The notes under the pieces were generated by a model. It was given only the letters and a program-made list of their open reading frames with translations, ran no database searches and was not told the origin of the DNA. Shown one piece after another: positions 12,901-24,389 of a stretch of DNA of 64,000 nt (the stretch's first letter is position 1; each line of letters opens with the position of its first letter). Position numbers and translations under genes: made by a program. Source of the DNA: Corythucha ciliata (lineage: Eukaryota; Arthropoda; Insecta; Hemiptera; Tingidae); contig CM075939.1 of assembly GCA_038030265.1 (NCBI GenBank), positions 9,963,253 to 10,027,252 on the forward strand. Reading direction: 5' to 3'.

Positions 12901-15900
12901 TCACCCTGTTGGTCATCTCGCGCAGTCTCACAGGCTACGCTCTTGGCCGGCGTCACTTCGCCGCAAAGGACCCATTCCCAGTCGCACGACGATGGCGAAA
13001 CGAAGTAAATTCCGAGTGGATTTGGAACCGTTGAAAACTGAACAGGACAACTATGAAACTTGGCGTTGGGCGATTGAGGGTAAATTAAAATTGGACGATC
13101 CGTTTCAAGAGTTGGAAGATTTGGCACGGATGTTACACCCACCGGGCTCGCCATTGGTCGGCCGGCAGCAGGGAAGGAATCAGAGTGGAGCGTCGAAAAC
13201 GGCTCGAGTGAATGGAACGGGTCGGGGGATGGAGGCGGTGAGGATTGAGGGGGCTGAGAACGAGGCGGATGGTGATGAAGAAGAGAATTGGGCTGATGAA
13301 GAAAATTCCGAGATTGAGGCTGGAATTAAATCAGTGCAGACGGAAGAGGTGCGTGTTATCATTTGATGGCCCAGTCACTGATTACCATTTTGACCGATAA
13401 TCAGTTTTCAGGTTGCCTCTGAAGACATCCCTGAGGAAAAACTCGATGGAATGAAAATCATGGACGAAGAATTCGCGGGAGAGGACATTTCCGAAATAAA
13501 CAAACCATCTGGGAAGGCGCTGGGAAAGGCCGAATTGATCGCCAAAGCTTTAAAACAAGCGTCGAATCAGCTTCAAGAAACGATCGGTATTCCGATTTTT
13601 GTGTTTTATTGCTAGATTTGTTCTCATTACCTCTCCTTCCTCTCAACCCATGTCACACTGTGCGTAGATACAAGGAAAAAAACGATGAACCAAATAAGTA
13701 ACTTAATAAAAAATCAATTGCTCGAACACGATCATAAAATACCGTACGAGAGATACGAGCTCAAGCTACCAAAAGACTCGTCGATTCAAAAGGCTCCAGA
13801 TATGTATCACGTGCTTACAACGTCTCAAGAAAGGTCTTTAGGGACGGGCGGCGATAAAAGGGTCATTGACGAGGACTCTCTCAAAGATAGAAGAAATCTT
13901 TTACTGTCATCGGGTAAGAAGGCGGAGGGGGAGCCGATATTTTTCACATCGTGTACTTTTTTTGTTTAAAAAAAAAAAGGGACCGTCATTTTCGATATAA
14001 CGCAGTCCCGTCACGATTTATACGAAGCTTGGTGGTTTCTTAAAGAGTTAATAACCCGAATGGAAGACGAAAGAAACGAACTTGAGAGAATTAAAAAAGA
14101 GCAAGCGGATCGTATTGCTCTGACGGTGCGGCCTGACGATCCGTTGAAGGCACCGGAAAGGCCCGATCCAATCATTGAGCCGATCATCACAGAAACTGTA
14201 ACTATCGTGAAACGTAACTTACCGCGAACTGGATTTAAATTGTTTTTAATTTTTTAAAAAGATTCGACCCATTCAACACATCATTTTATTGACTAATTTC
14301 CTCACGTGGACTCATTCTCCTGACGAAATAAAAACGAACGTCAATGAAGTGAACTTCTTGAAAAGGAAACCCCACCCGGACTATAGAGACTATTACGCCC
14401 TGGAAAATTTCATTTACAGCCTCGGGGTGAACCGGCATTTCAATCTTCGAACGACAGTAATTCATTGCGGTGAGTCACGCACGTCGAATTTCAAACAATT
14501 ACTTCCAATCCCTTCCTTCTACACCTCCCGCCACCATGAAACCCACGTTAATACTTTGGAGCACAATGAAAAACGATACATTTCTGCACATTCAATGCCT
14601 GAAATATAATTTTTTTTTTTGTTAAGGGATTCCCATTGGACGGGAGGAGGACATTTTAATGTTTCTATTCAAGCAAGCATGGGATAATACAACGGAAATT
14701 CCATTATGGGGAACTGGTCAAAACATTCCTCCTCTTATTCACGTCGATGATTTAACCAAAGTATGATTTAATTCAACGAATTAAAGCATCAATTATTGAC
14801 CCTTTAAAAAAGCTTTTAGCGAAAATAATTGTTTCAAAAAGTTACCCTCTTCTCGTATTCGCTATTTCAAGAAGCGAACAGACGCTGAATCAAATAGCAA
14901 AACAGGTCGCCATGAGATTTGGCTTCAGTCGAATTAGACACCAGCCGAATGATGACTACGAGTGGAAAAACACTCTCCCGAAAATTGTTCACGACCTCCT
15001 CAGGCAGAACATCAAGTGAGACTGCGTGTAGAGGGAGTAGTGCGTTTGGTTTTTTTGTCAGTGAAATTACGTTGAAATCCACCGGCAGGCTTCAATACAT
15101 CGCCATTCATCCATTTATGGAGAATTCAAAATTTCAAAGTCCGTTCGGCCTGCAAACTGATGAAGTTGTCGGCGAGTTGAAAAAGTCGAGAAAACTGGCA
15201 GCTTTGACCGTCCTGTTGCTTGGACCGCCGTCGAAAATTAAAAATGAAGCGGCTGAAATCATCAGTAATTTTTACGATATCCCAGTCATTAACAAGAGAT
15301 CGTTGATTGATGACGTCATGAGAGCTGCTCAGAATGCCAGGGACGCCGCCGTCATTGAAAGTGCATACAACTTTTTTTTTCCAAACCACAGGCCGGTATG
15401 GTGGTGGACCAACAACCGCAACGGAGCCCCCGGGAGTGGGGTAATCTCTGAACCCCTTTTAAAGACACCCGTCCACCTTTTAAAGGCACCAGAACGCGAA
15501 TTGACGCGCGGACTGTTCACGGTCTGTGAGGCGGTGGGCCTTTGTTCGCCGAATAAGCATAATGCTATTTTCTAAATTTTGGCCACAAGCTTGTCTCTAT
15601 AGGAATCGCGAATTGGCGTTTTCTCAATTTTAGCCAGGCATTAGTATAGTCATTTATCTCAGTTTCAGCCGCATAAAATTAGCATTTTTTCTCGCGAATC
15701 AGGAATTTTCCTCAATTTTGGCATAAATTAAGTTGTCCTCAATTTTAGCAGCGACTGCGAATCACAGCCTTTACTCTACAATATCTAGCCGCTGTTGGGA
15801 CTTCTCCGTAGCACCTGGGCCGTCTAGGGAATACTCGAGCCCAAAGATGGATCTCAATGAGGCCCTTTCACGACGATGGACCTACAAAGATGGCCCACCC

Positions 15901-18900
15901 ACCCAGTTAAGGTCCAACTACAGCCAAGGACCAACCGCAACAAAGGTCCGGTTTGTGTCCTTTCCCGTAGACTAATAGAGATAGGTCACGGGTTGACCCA
16001 CTACCATTGTAAGAAGGCTCGGAGTGAGCTAGCAGTCACGAGCGGTTTTCACCGCATGATCTAGGCGGGATGACTCGACAACTGTAAGACCGGACAACTG
16101 ACCGCCCCACCCGTTAGCAACTGCGGCCGGCAGGCCAAGCCAACCGGACCACCCTGTCGAACCCGAGATGGTGAGCGTTCTACAAGCTGCTGAGCTAGTG
16201 ACAAGCACAATTGGGTGGCCATCAGGAGGCGTCCTGAGAAGGGCGAAGTTCGCCTGGTGGCACGGATATCATCGCTCCGTATTTTAGGAATTCTAGATGA
16301 GTCTATGAAAGGTGAGGAAGAGGAAGATAGGGAAAGGTTCTCCATCGTGGGAGCACCAAAATTCTAAATTTCAACGGCGATTCGACCAAGCCTGCGCTAG
16401 CCTTCGAGTGTCCTCCCGCGCGCGCAGTACGAAGTTAGCCGCTGCAGGAAGGCATTGAACTGTTCGAACGTCGGCGAAGAGTTGACACTCCAAGAGGACA
16501 TGGGCGCTAAGGTCCAACCCCAGCCAAGGTCCAACTACAGCGAAGGTATAATCCTCAGACGAGCTCCAACCACAGCAAAAATCCAAACCATAGTAAACGT
16601 CAAACTACAAAAAAGCTCTAACGACAGTTGGAGACTCCTACCACAGAAACGACCCAGCCACAGCAAAGCTCCAACCACAGCAGATCTCCGACCACAGCAA
16701 GGGTCAAACCACAGCAAATGTCAAACTACAGTTAAAACCTCCAACCACAACAAAACTCCAGACATTGCAGGTCTCTAACCACAGCAAACGTCCAACCACT
16801 GCAAAGGTCCAACCACTGCAAAGATCCTGTCACTGCAAAGGTCCAACCAGAGCAAAGATCCAGCCACGGTAGGGGCCCAACCACACCAAAGGTCCAACCA
16901 CTGCAAAGATCCTGGCACTGCAAAAGTCCAACCACTGTAAAGGTCAAACCACTGCAAAGGTCCAACCACTGCAAAGGTCCAACCAGAGCAATGATCCAGC
17001 CACGGTAGGGACCCAACCACACCAAAGGTCCAACCACGGCAAACGTCCAACCACAGCAAAGGTCGAACCACTGCAAAGGTCCAATCTCTGCAGAGGTCCA
17101 ACCACGTCAAAGGTTCAACCATAGTAAAGCTCTAACCACAGTTGGAGAATCCTACCACCGAAACGACCCAACACTACAAAGGTCCAACCACAGCTAAGAT
17201 CCAGCCACGGTAGGGACTCAACCACAGCAAAGTTTCAACCTCTGCAAAGGTCCAACCACATCAAAGCTCTAACCACAATTAAAACCTCCAACCGCTGTAA
17301 ACGCCCATCATAAAGAAGATCTAAACAGTTGAGCACCAACCAAAGTATAGACCATCAATCTCGGTAAGTTTTCCGCTTTTTTCTCTCTTTTATTGATTTT
17401 TGAAATCGGGGCCCCCAAGAAATGGCAACTTCCGGGGATAACAGACCTAGTACCCCCTCCAACCATCACCAGCTTACCGCTTTATCCGCTTTTACTCAAT
17501 TCTAGCCGTGAATTCGCGGATTTCTCAACTTGATCAGCGAATTAGTTTTCCCCATTTTTGCAGCGAATGAGCGCACTATCTCTATTTTAGCAGGAAATTA
17601 GTGATTTTCTCAATTTTAGCTACGATTTAGCGTTTATTTCACTTCTTAGCCATGTGAGTGAGCGATTTTTTTAATTTTAGTCACGATTTTAACCGAGAAT
17701 TAGCGCTTTTTCTCAATTTTGAGCGGTGAATTATTAGTCAATTAGGCCAAAATTGACACTTTTACACAATTTTGGCTGCGATTTCACGGATATTTGAAAC
17801 TTTATCCTCGAATTAGCGTTTTCTCTTATTTTAGCCTCGAATGAGCGCTTTATCTCATTTTTTTTGCAAACAAATTAGCGATTTTTCTGTTTCAGCAGCG
17901 TATCGGCGCTTTTTTCTCAATTTCATCCACGAATTAGCGTTTTATTTTACTTCTCATCCGAGGGAATGATCGCTTTTTTTTTTTTTCAATTTTGGCCGCA
18001 CAAAAGCGCTTTTTCTCAATTTCAGCCGTGAATTAGCGCTTTTTCTCAATTTCAGCCGTGAATTATTTGTCAGTTGCTGTTTTTCCTCAATTATATAGCT
18101 GAGAATTAGCTTTTTTTCTCAATTGTCCACGAATTTGCGTTTTTATCAATTTTTAGCCGCGAATTAGTAACTTTTTTCGCTTTCAGCGCGAATTAGTACT
18201 TTTCCACTAATTAAGCGCCTTTTGAAAACGCTTCCCCACGTACCTAGTTGTTCCAAGATTAGCACATTTGAGTGGCTTCTCAATTTTAGTCGCGTATAAG
18301 GCCTGCCGCAAATTGAGCCCACGCGTAAGTCACCCAAGCTCAAAAACGGTTAAAAGGCTGTCCATTTTCGACTGTATTTGAGCTTGGGTGACCCACGCGT
18401 GGGCTCAATTTGCGGCAGGCCTAAAGGGCTTAGATAAATTTGAGGCTAGCGGATTTTCTCCATTTTAACTGCGAGGTTACCTTCAGATACCTGCCTTAGG
18501 AAGGTTGCCTTAGGAATTGGTGTATTTTAAAAAACTTTAGCTGGGCAAATGAACTTCAGCGGCTTATTCTCAACAGTAGCCGCAAATCGACGCTTTAAAA
18601 TCGAAAAATTCTAATTTTTCATCTTTAGGCTTTGGTGGCCCCCCTCAGCCACGTCGTCGGTCCGCCACTGCCGGTTTATTCTCTCTTTCATCTCCCATTA
18701 AATTTTTGTGTGTGTGTGTTTTAAAAAGAGGAGGAAAAAGCCGCGAGGGAACCGGACGCCGAGCCTGAAGAGCCACCGCAGCCGGATCCAAATATCGAAG
18801 AAATGAAAATATTGAGCAACGCGCAACATTTTGACGTCAACCGCGGATGGCTCACGCTCAGTTTGAAAACACTTTTGGAGTCGGTTCACGTCAAAACACA

Positions 18901-19900
18901 CGGCTACATACTGCTGGACTTTCCGTCAAGATACAGCGACGCTGCCTATTTATTTTCTATGAAGCCTCCAACCGTGACGGAAGGTTTGGCATTAGACACC
19001 CCTCCCGCCTCGTACACCATCCCTGTTGCTGCTTCTTTTCTTTTAAGTAAAAGGGACGCTTTCCGCTTAAAAGCAGGAGCCGAGGATGAAGGCCAGGGTG
19101 CGGGTGTGGCTCCACCGCAGTTCATCATTCATATTGACGGGCCTAAAGAATTTTTCGAGAGACAAGAAGTGTACACGTCTGAAATACACAGGAGAATAGG
19201 CGACGATTTGAAAGATGACATGCAGGAATATCTTGACCTAAAGGCAAAGGATGCGTACTCATTGAGTAAGCTGCCAAGGAGCCAAATAGCTGATTTCGAG
19301 GATTTTAACCCACCCACCCTTCACAGAATATTTCAAAGAAATGAATTTCAAGATTCACTGGTTCAACATGTGCAAGGATGACGTCCTCGGCGGTATATTT
19401 CAAATTCTTGGCCCACCACGAGTACCGGGAGGCTTGGAGAAATTCATCGAGTGTCTGCGGCACGTCAAATCCATTGAAATGCACGATGAGTACCGCCGTA
19501 CTTTCCGCGAGTACCAGGACCAAATATTTAGCGCTTGGCAGAAATTTGGTAAGCCTTCCGTTTTTTTGTGTAAATAATTTCGAGGTAATCAACATCCCCC
19601 TCCCATCCATTTACAATAATGAAAGATATCAACGCGGCTCTACAAAGTTACCAACCGAAGAAATTAAAAATTGAACCACTGGAGCCGCCAGAGGTCGAGC
19701 CCATTTACTACGCACGGCCGAAATTTAAAGACGCCCGAGGCAAGAAGAAACTGCGAGCTCAAGCGGCTGGCTATCGTGAAATGGCTCAGCGATGGTTGGA
19801 CAAATCGTCCGTTTTCGCCGGTTTGACATCAGTTGGTCGACGCCAGCACTGGAACACGCTGAGAGAACTGTGGGACGAATACGATGTCGTCGATAAATAA
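6992..19900 (+). CDS. AK7: AK7-like protein, paralogue B (complete, 19 exons)
   Basis: Second AK7 homologue, divergent from gene A. Exons: 6992-7215, 7286-7614, 7715-7939, 8021-8185, 11998-12401, 12464-12645, 12702-12832, 12897-13348, 13412-13586, 13668-13913, 13980-14197 (or 14206), 14262-14469, 14627-14760, 14813-15015, 15089-15360, 18729-18983, 19077-19265, 19327-19548, 19626-19900. Phase closes at every junction, giving about 1,502 residues and a TAA stop. The NAD-epimerase-like part starts near residue 845 (GTVIFDITQSRHDLYEAW) and includes KPHPDYRDYYALENFIY and IPPLIHVDDLTK. The kinase-like part has LLGPPSKIKNE (near 1144) and GYILLDFPSRYSDA (near 1248). The last 150 residues are charged; I see no clear Dpy-30 motif there, although vertebrate AK7 has one. 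Weak donors are those at 7615 (GTTGTT) and 18984 (GTTTGG). The exon 11 donor is ambiguous between two in-phase sites. Long introns are 8186-11997 and 15361-18728. Confidence 0.87.
8021..8185 (+). other. Gene B-specific exon 4 (55 codons, symmetric phase)
   Basis: An exon of exactly 165 bases with phase 1 at both ends, bounded by a good acceptor (pyrimidine-rich, ending TTAACAG) and a GTAAAA donor. It encodes a basic stretch rich in Lys and Arg, including KMKLPKIKNKVRNVIHRRTT. No equivalent is evident in gene A, where the preceding exon splices in phase straight to the next. Without splicing at 7940 the frame is also open up to 8229, so a shorter isoform with a different C-terminus cannot be excluded. 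Confidence 0.6.
8630..9230. repeat. Short-period array, family D (gene B intron 4)
   Basis: Degenerate units of about 30 bp built on TTTTAGCAGCGAATTAGCG and TTTCTCAA. AT-rich and non-coding. Other arrays of the family are at 15590-15770, 17470-18300, 24390-24990 and, in the opposite orientation, 48340-48960. Confidence 0.8.
9230..10070. repeat. Short-period array, family C (gene B intron 4)
   Basis: Loose repeats built on GAAACTTGCAATTTCG, with a period of about 30 bp but poorly kept. Family D arrays flank this family here and also at 47950-48960. It contains only repeat-derived open frames. Confidence 0.65.
10199..10314. mobile_element. MITE with 25-bp perfect terminal inverted repeats
   Basis: The left end starts CTATACCCTGTTCAAGATAA (10199-10223) and the right end (10290-10314) is its exact reverse complement over about 25 bp. 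Total length is 116 bp, with no coding capacity. The target duplication is not clear; TA is possible. It lies in gene B intron 4. Confidence 0.8.
10430..11220. repeat. Families B then A, inverted relative to gene A intron 3
   Basis: 10430-10930 is family B, with a switch of strand near 10813 that makes a palindromic centre. 10940-11220 is family A on the opposite strand. The near-unique segment at 11040-11140 is the reverse complement of 5290-5395. So the composite order seen in gene A intron 3 is present here in mirror image. The rest of intron 4 (8240-8630 and 11230-11990) shows only a 26-base T run near 11525 and no other feature. Confidence 0.75.
15590..15770. repeat. Family D array (start of gene B intron 15)
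   Basis: Short stretch of the GCGAATTAGCG / TTTCTCAATTTTAGC repeats. It begins the 3.4-kb intron 15 of gene B, which consists almost entirely of repeats. The following 15770-16490 is GC-richer and single-copy in the window, with no reliable coding sequence. Confidence 0.7.
16500..17330. repeat. Minisatellite, unit about 17 bp (family F)
   Basis: More than thirty imperfect copies of CAAAGGTCCAACCACAG. The long minus-strand open frames here are only translations of this repeat. A short related stretch is at 49250-49330. Both blocks adjoin a similar flank containing GGGGCCCCC-like sequence (17408 and 49409), suggesting that they are parts of one dispersed element. Confidence 0.85.
17470..18300. 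repeat. Short-period array, family D (gene B intron 15)
   Basis: About 25 degenerate units of GCGAATTAGCG + TTTTTCTCAATTTTAGCC. AT-rich, non-coding, in the same orientation as 8630-9230. Confidence 0.8.
18299..18422. mobile_element. Hairpin MITE with about 46-bp inverted repeats
   Basis: The arms 18299-18344 and 18376-18422 are near-perfect reverse complements (outer end AGGCCTGCCGCAAATTGAGC), around a loop of about 31 bp. The whole element would fold as a single hairpin. The target site may be TA. It is inserted at the edge of the family D array in gene B intron 15. Confidence 0.8.
18984..19076 (+). other. Possible optional intron of 93 nt in gene B
   Basis: Donor GTTTGG at 18984 and acceptor CAG at 19074-19076. 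The length is a multiple of three and the reading frame is open across it, so retained and spliced forms both keep the frame. Gene A has an intron at the matching place (1007-938), which supports splicing. The weak donor argues the other way. Confidence 0.45.
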
Positions 19901-19901
19901 A
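19896..19901 (+). promoter_or_regulatory. AATAAA motif overlapping the gene B stop codon
   Basis: AATAAA lies across the TAA stop of gene B. If it serves as the polyadenylation signal the 3' UTR would be only some 10-30 bases long. It could equally be a chance match in AT-rich DNA. Confidence 0.25.
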
Positions 19902-19991
19902 CTGATTTTTACCTATAGCGACCGGTTCGGCCTAAATTATACAATTAGCGGAAGCTCAAATTAGAGTAAAGCCGTGCTCTCGTAAATGTTT

Positions 19992-20024
<33 letters not shown>

Positions 20025-21769
20025 TCCTTCCTTCTCACTCCCTCTTTTCTACAAGCTTTCCTATACCACGAAAATCCACTAAACTTACACCCTTACAAGG
20101 TCGTGACTCGTCGAGGATTCTAAAAGGCTCGTTATGGAGAAAGAGGGTTTACACGGCGCTGAGACTTTATTCTCTTTCATTCTTGTAATCCTGCGGGGTA
20201 AGGGTTTTGTGGTTCAAAAGCTATAAAAGGGTGGTGCGGGGTGGGGGTAGTTCTACTTCAACCTGTAGTGTGGTCATTGTTTCAGGTGACGAACAGCTTC
20301 TTGCCCTAAGGGTTTTCTGGGGTGTATTCTTCCCCCCTCCCCATTTTCCTCTTTATTTTTAGGGGCTGAGGAGGTCAAAGAAACAACGCCTTTTAAGGGA
20401 TTGTTTACACAATGAACCCCATGATGTGAACACGGCTTCATCATAATGAAGCTTTTGTAGACAAGCGACAAGTTTCGGGATTAAAATGAAATTAATTAAT
20501 TAATGTTAATGTTCTACTCTTGCTCATCCCTCTAGGGGGTTTTGGCTTTTCTGTTTCATCTCCCGGGAAACACTCAAGATGCGACAAAGACGCGGCTGGT
20601 AGGTCAAATTAACACAATTTTAACGATACGATAAGTCGTTATTTTGTGAACAATTTTGGCAGGTCGTCTAAATGCTCCCCCGCTAATGAGTGAAGAGGTG
20701 AGAAAATGTGGCGTTGAAGAGTGTTTTTTTTCTTTAGGAGCTAAGTACTTTAAAACTTAACGCTTAATGCGGGCTGCAACTTGCTATCACTACACCCTCG
20801 ACCGAGACCGCGTTAATTACCCCTCTAAACCCCCCTCTACTACACGGCTACATCATCACCTTAACCCCCCGCCACCACAGTTCGCTAAACTTTAAACCCT
20901 TGCCTCCCCGTCCCATGTTAAGTTTCCCTCGGGATTCCGGGCTGCACCATTGTCTATACTTCACCGACATGCGGGAATTGAAGATTAACTTTCTAACCTA
21001 TAGCGTGATACTGTTGGAGAGGAAAATTTGTATTTAATCGACTCGTAATTCTACAAAATTCAGCCACAGGAAACAAGACAATTTATAACCATGGCAGGAA
21101 AAAACTGATGATTTGGTCTCTTGACTGGTCGTGCCAATGTCCATCTAGGTCCATTCAGCTCACAAATTCGGGCGGCACCATCGTCTGATTTCACGCAAAC
21201 TTGTTAGTCAAACGAGCCCCCCCCCCGTACCTCGCCAACAACACAAGGATCCACCATAACTGTTTCACGGATCATAAACCATGGCTTTTACCGTTTTAGA
21301 AGAGGTTGAGCGTTAGTGGCGGATCTAAGGGAGGGGCCATGGGCCCTTTCTTGGAGTCGAGGTCACACTTGCGCAAAAAAAAAAAAAAAAAATCATCAGA
21401 ACCTCCTTCAAAATCCAATCGTGGAGGGGGTGATCACCTCTAATTTTTAGGATCATTTTCTCAGAGGCCCGGAAGGTCAGAGGTTCTCGAGAGACGCGAT
21501 ATGCCAAGGTATTTAAGGGAAAAACCTCTCGCGAATGGCCTAACTGAGGGGGAAAAAATTGACATGGAACGCCGCGCCGCCACGTCGAAGGGAAAAATTT
21601 ATGCGAAAGGTCACGCGGATTCATGCGCGGTCACTTTTAAGCGAAATGTCACAGTGTGAAGAAAAAACTCTTTCGAAAGGCTGCGGCACAACGAGTAAAC
21701 TGTACGCAAAATGCCCCACGCGACGGGCAAAATGCAGCATTCAAGAAAACACTCACGAAAATTATCAAT
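19901..21769. other. Gene-free stretch downstream of gene B
   Basis: I see no supported gene. It contains a TC-rich microsatellite at about 19988-20035, a run of A's at 21377-21393 and, near 21314, a GTGGCGGATC motif like the ends of some invertebrate DNA transposons. The open frames present are short and lack splice context. Confidence 0.6.
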
Positions 21770-23110
21770 TTCATAACTAAATTGTCTGTTTTACGAGAGG
21801 ACATTTTAGGAGTGAATTGTCAATTTTAGAAGGAAATGGTAAATTTTATGAGAAATTGTCGATTTTAAGAAGAAATTGTCAATTTTAACAGGAAATTGTC
21901 ACTTTAATGAGGTAATTGTCACTTATTGTTGGAATATTGCAACAACGAATTTGGTGCAACAAATAATTTTAAGTTCACCTGTTGTAAAAGTGTTGTTAAT
22001 TTTTTAAGACAAAATACAAAAGACCAATTCGTTTTTCGTTAAAGTTAAAAAGACGGGCGTGTTCAATTTAAAATCTAACTCTTGCATGAGGAAATTTTCA
22101 ATTTTATGAGGAAATAATACGTTTTATGGGGAAATTGTCTATTTTATGAGGAAATTGACAATTTCATGAGGAATTTGTCAATTCTATGAGGAAAGTGTAT
22201 ATTTTATTAGGAAATATTCAATTTTGTAGGGAAATTGTCTATTTAATGAGGAAATAGTCACTTTGATAAGGAAATTGCCAATTGTATGAGGATATTGCAT
22301 ATTTTACGAGGTTTAAAAGAAACCGTTATCACGGTTACAATAGTCAATTTAATAAGGAAATCGTGAATTTTATGAGGAAATTGTCAATTTTAAGAGGAAA
22401 TTGTCACTTTTATAGGGATTTTTTTTTTTTTTTTTTAGTTTATATGTGAACAAAATAACAAAACACGATAGTATACAATTACGGTAATTATGACATGAAA
22501 CTCGCCCAACTAAGGCATCGCCCGTGTAGTTGGGCGGAATTCAGTTCAGACAAGACTTAAATTATTAAACATGACCCCATATCAAGATCCCATACTGTAG
22601 TACACTTTGAACTAACGCTACGTACACCACTTTGAGCCTATCCTTTGTCAATTTACTGCGGACACTGTAAAATATGAATGTAAACTTTTTCAGTTTGTTT
22701 AGTATATAAAGGGGTCCATAGACGTACAATAAATATTGCGCAATAAATTTGTACAATATTTCGTTTCCAGATGTTTAGGGATAAAAAAATAGGTTGCTCA
22801 TTATATTGTGCAACCCATCAATACAACCTGCAAACGTTCAATTTTATTGTACAACCCCTATTATTGCGCAATATTATTGTACGTGTATGGGCCGATTAAG
22901 AGATGTGGTCTTTCCAACTCAAGTTCTTATCTATTACAACGCCCAGGTACTTATAACTACCCACCCGCTCCAAATAGGGACACTGGCATTGGCCATGTGT
23001 AGAGTTATCGCAGTAATTGTCCATTTTATTAGGAAATTGCATATTTTATGAGACATTGCATATTATGTGAGGAAATAGTCAATTTAATTAGGAGACTGTC
23101 AATTTTATGA
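21770..23110. repeat. Short-period array, family E
   Basis: About 20-bp degenerate units of GAGGAAATTGTCAATTTT. The array is interrupted by a MITE at 22713-22893 and by some non-repeat sequence on either side of it (about 22440-23000). The block ends at 23110-23215 in a segment that is the reverse complement of 4410-4515 in gene A intron 3, where family E also begins, so array and flank travel together. Confidence 0.8.
22713..22893. mobile_element. MITE with about 33-bp terminal inverted repeats
   Basis: The left arm 22713-22746 and right arm 22861-22893 match as reverse complements (shared core ACGTACAATA and TATTGCGCAATA). Total length is 181 bp, AT-rich and non-coding. Target duplication unclear. 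Confidence 0.7.
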
Positions 23111-23215
23111 AAAGCTAATTTAGGGAAATTTGTTTGCCAGTAAACAAATTCCGCTGGGTGGCCTATGTCAGTGACCGATTGCGCTGGTTTTGCGCTCTAA
23201 GAACCGTTTTAAGCT

Positions 23216-24380
23216 GGTTTCACTGTATAAAAACCCGGATTTTACTCACTAAAAAACCCCAATTTTGAGGGTTCAAATCCACAGTGCTAGCCGTGGGACA
23301 TAAGAGCTTCCCCTCCACCACTGCGGTGAGTTTATTTCATTCGGCGGGAGGCATACTTTTGCCAAACTAATAGTTCACGTCACATAGGTAGTTGTTGAAT
23401 GTTGTTATTTTTTTCCACTTTTCTGGCCTTTGGGTTTCCTTTATTTTTCAATTCTCAGTGATTGAGAACAGTTTCTGTCTAGCAACTATGTGATGTGTGG
23501 TATTTTTAGGGGCGTGGGCCGGATGGAGTCATAATAATGGCCTCCTTCTTAAGTCGACTCTGGAGATCCGCGCCGGTCGAGCGTAACCCAATCCCAACGT
23601 TATAATTTCCTGTGAACTTCTAAAACTCAACAATATCCTGTTAACCTTTCAATACTCAATTAACGCGCACATCGGAAGCCCTTTATAGTGTTTTTCTTTC
23701 TTATGTTTCCCCTAGAACCCATCAACAAGCTTCAAACAAAACCCCTCTCTTACATTTTTGGCATTGTCTCTCCCAGGGATTAACGTACGACTTTTTTTTT
23801 GTAATGAGTTCTTTTTTAAAAAGCTAATTAGAGCGAGGAAAGGATTGTAATTTAACTCAGCTCCTACCACCCACCAACCACCAAGGCTAACCAACCAATT
23901 TCCAGCGAGGGTTATCCCTTGCTATCCATTACTTCCCTTTTCATTCGATTAAATTGGCTACCTTGCCACCCGAAAATTGCGCGTCTTCAAAAGGAACGCC
24001 TCGCAAATTGAAAAGGCAAGCGGCAATCTATCTTTTGCTTTTACTTGTAGCGATGGTCGGGGTGAGGGGTTGGAACGAGTGATGGTGGTGCGGCGTGTGA
24101 CATTGGTGGAATTCAGTGAATTGATAAATTGGTGAAAATGAATAGGCAACCCCCCCCCCCCTAACAAACCATCAAAGCGTGAATTACATGATCCATTAAA
24201 TCTTCGTTTTAGACTTATTCCATTCGACTGATGTCGGTTAGAAGAAACGTATTCATTCCTTCTGGTTTGACGGTATAGGTGAACCCCCACCCATCGCGAC
24301 CATGGGAACCGGAGATTTTTAGGAGATATTTTATTCACCGGAGGGAAAATGTAAAAAAAAAAGCCCTCAGAAAGCGACGA
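23216..24380. other. Gene-free stretch
   Basis: No gene, RNA or clear repeat seen. The open frames are short and compositionally biased. Confidence 0.5.
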
Positions 24381-24389
24381 GGGTAGGCA

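Noticed and set aside
14289..14609. A 106-codon frame as a separate small gene
   Set aside because: Its first part is gene B exon 12; the remainder after 14469 is intron read-through beyond a GTGAGT donor.
16732..17122. Long minus-strand open frames of about 115 codons rich in Trp and Leu
   Set aside because: They are translations of the 17-bp minisatellite in two frames; the periodic peptide follows the DNA repeat.
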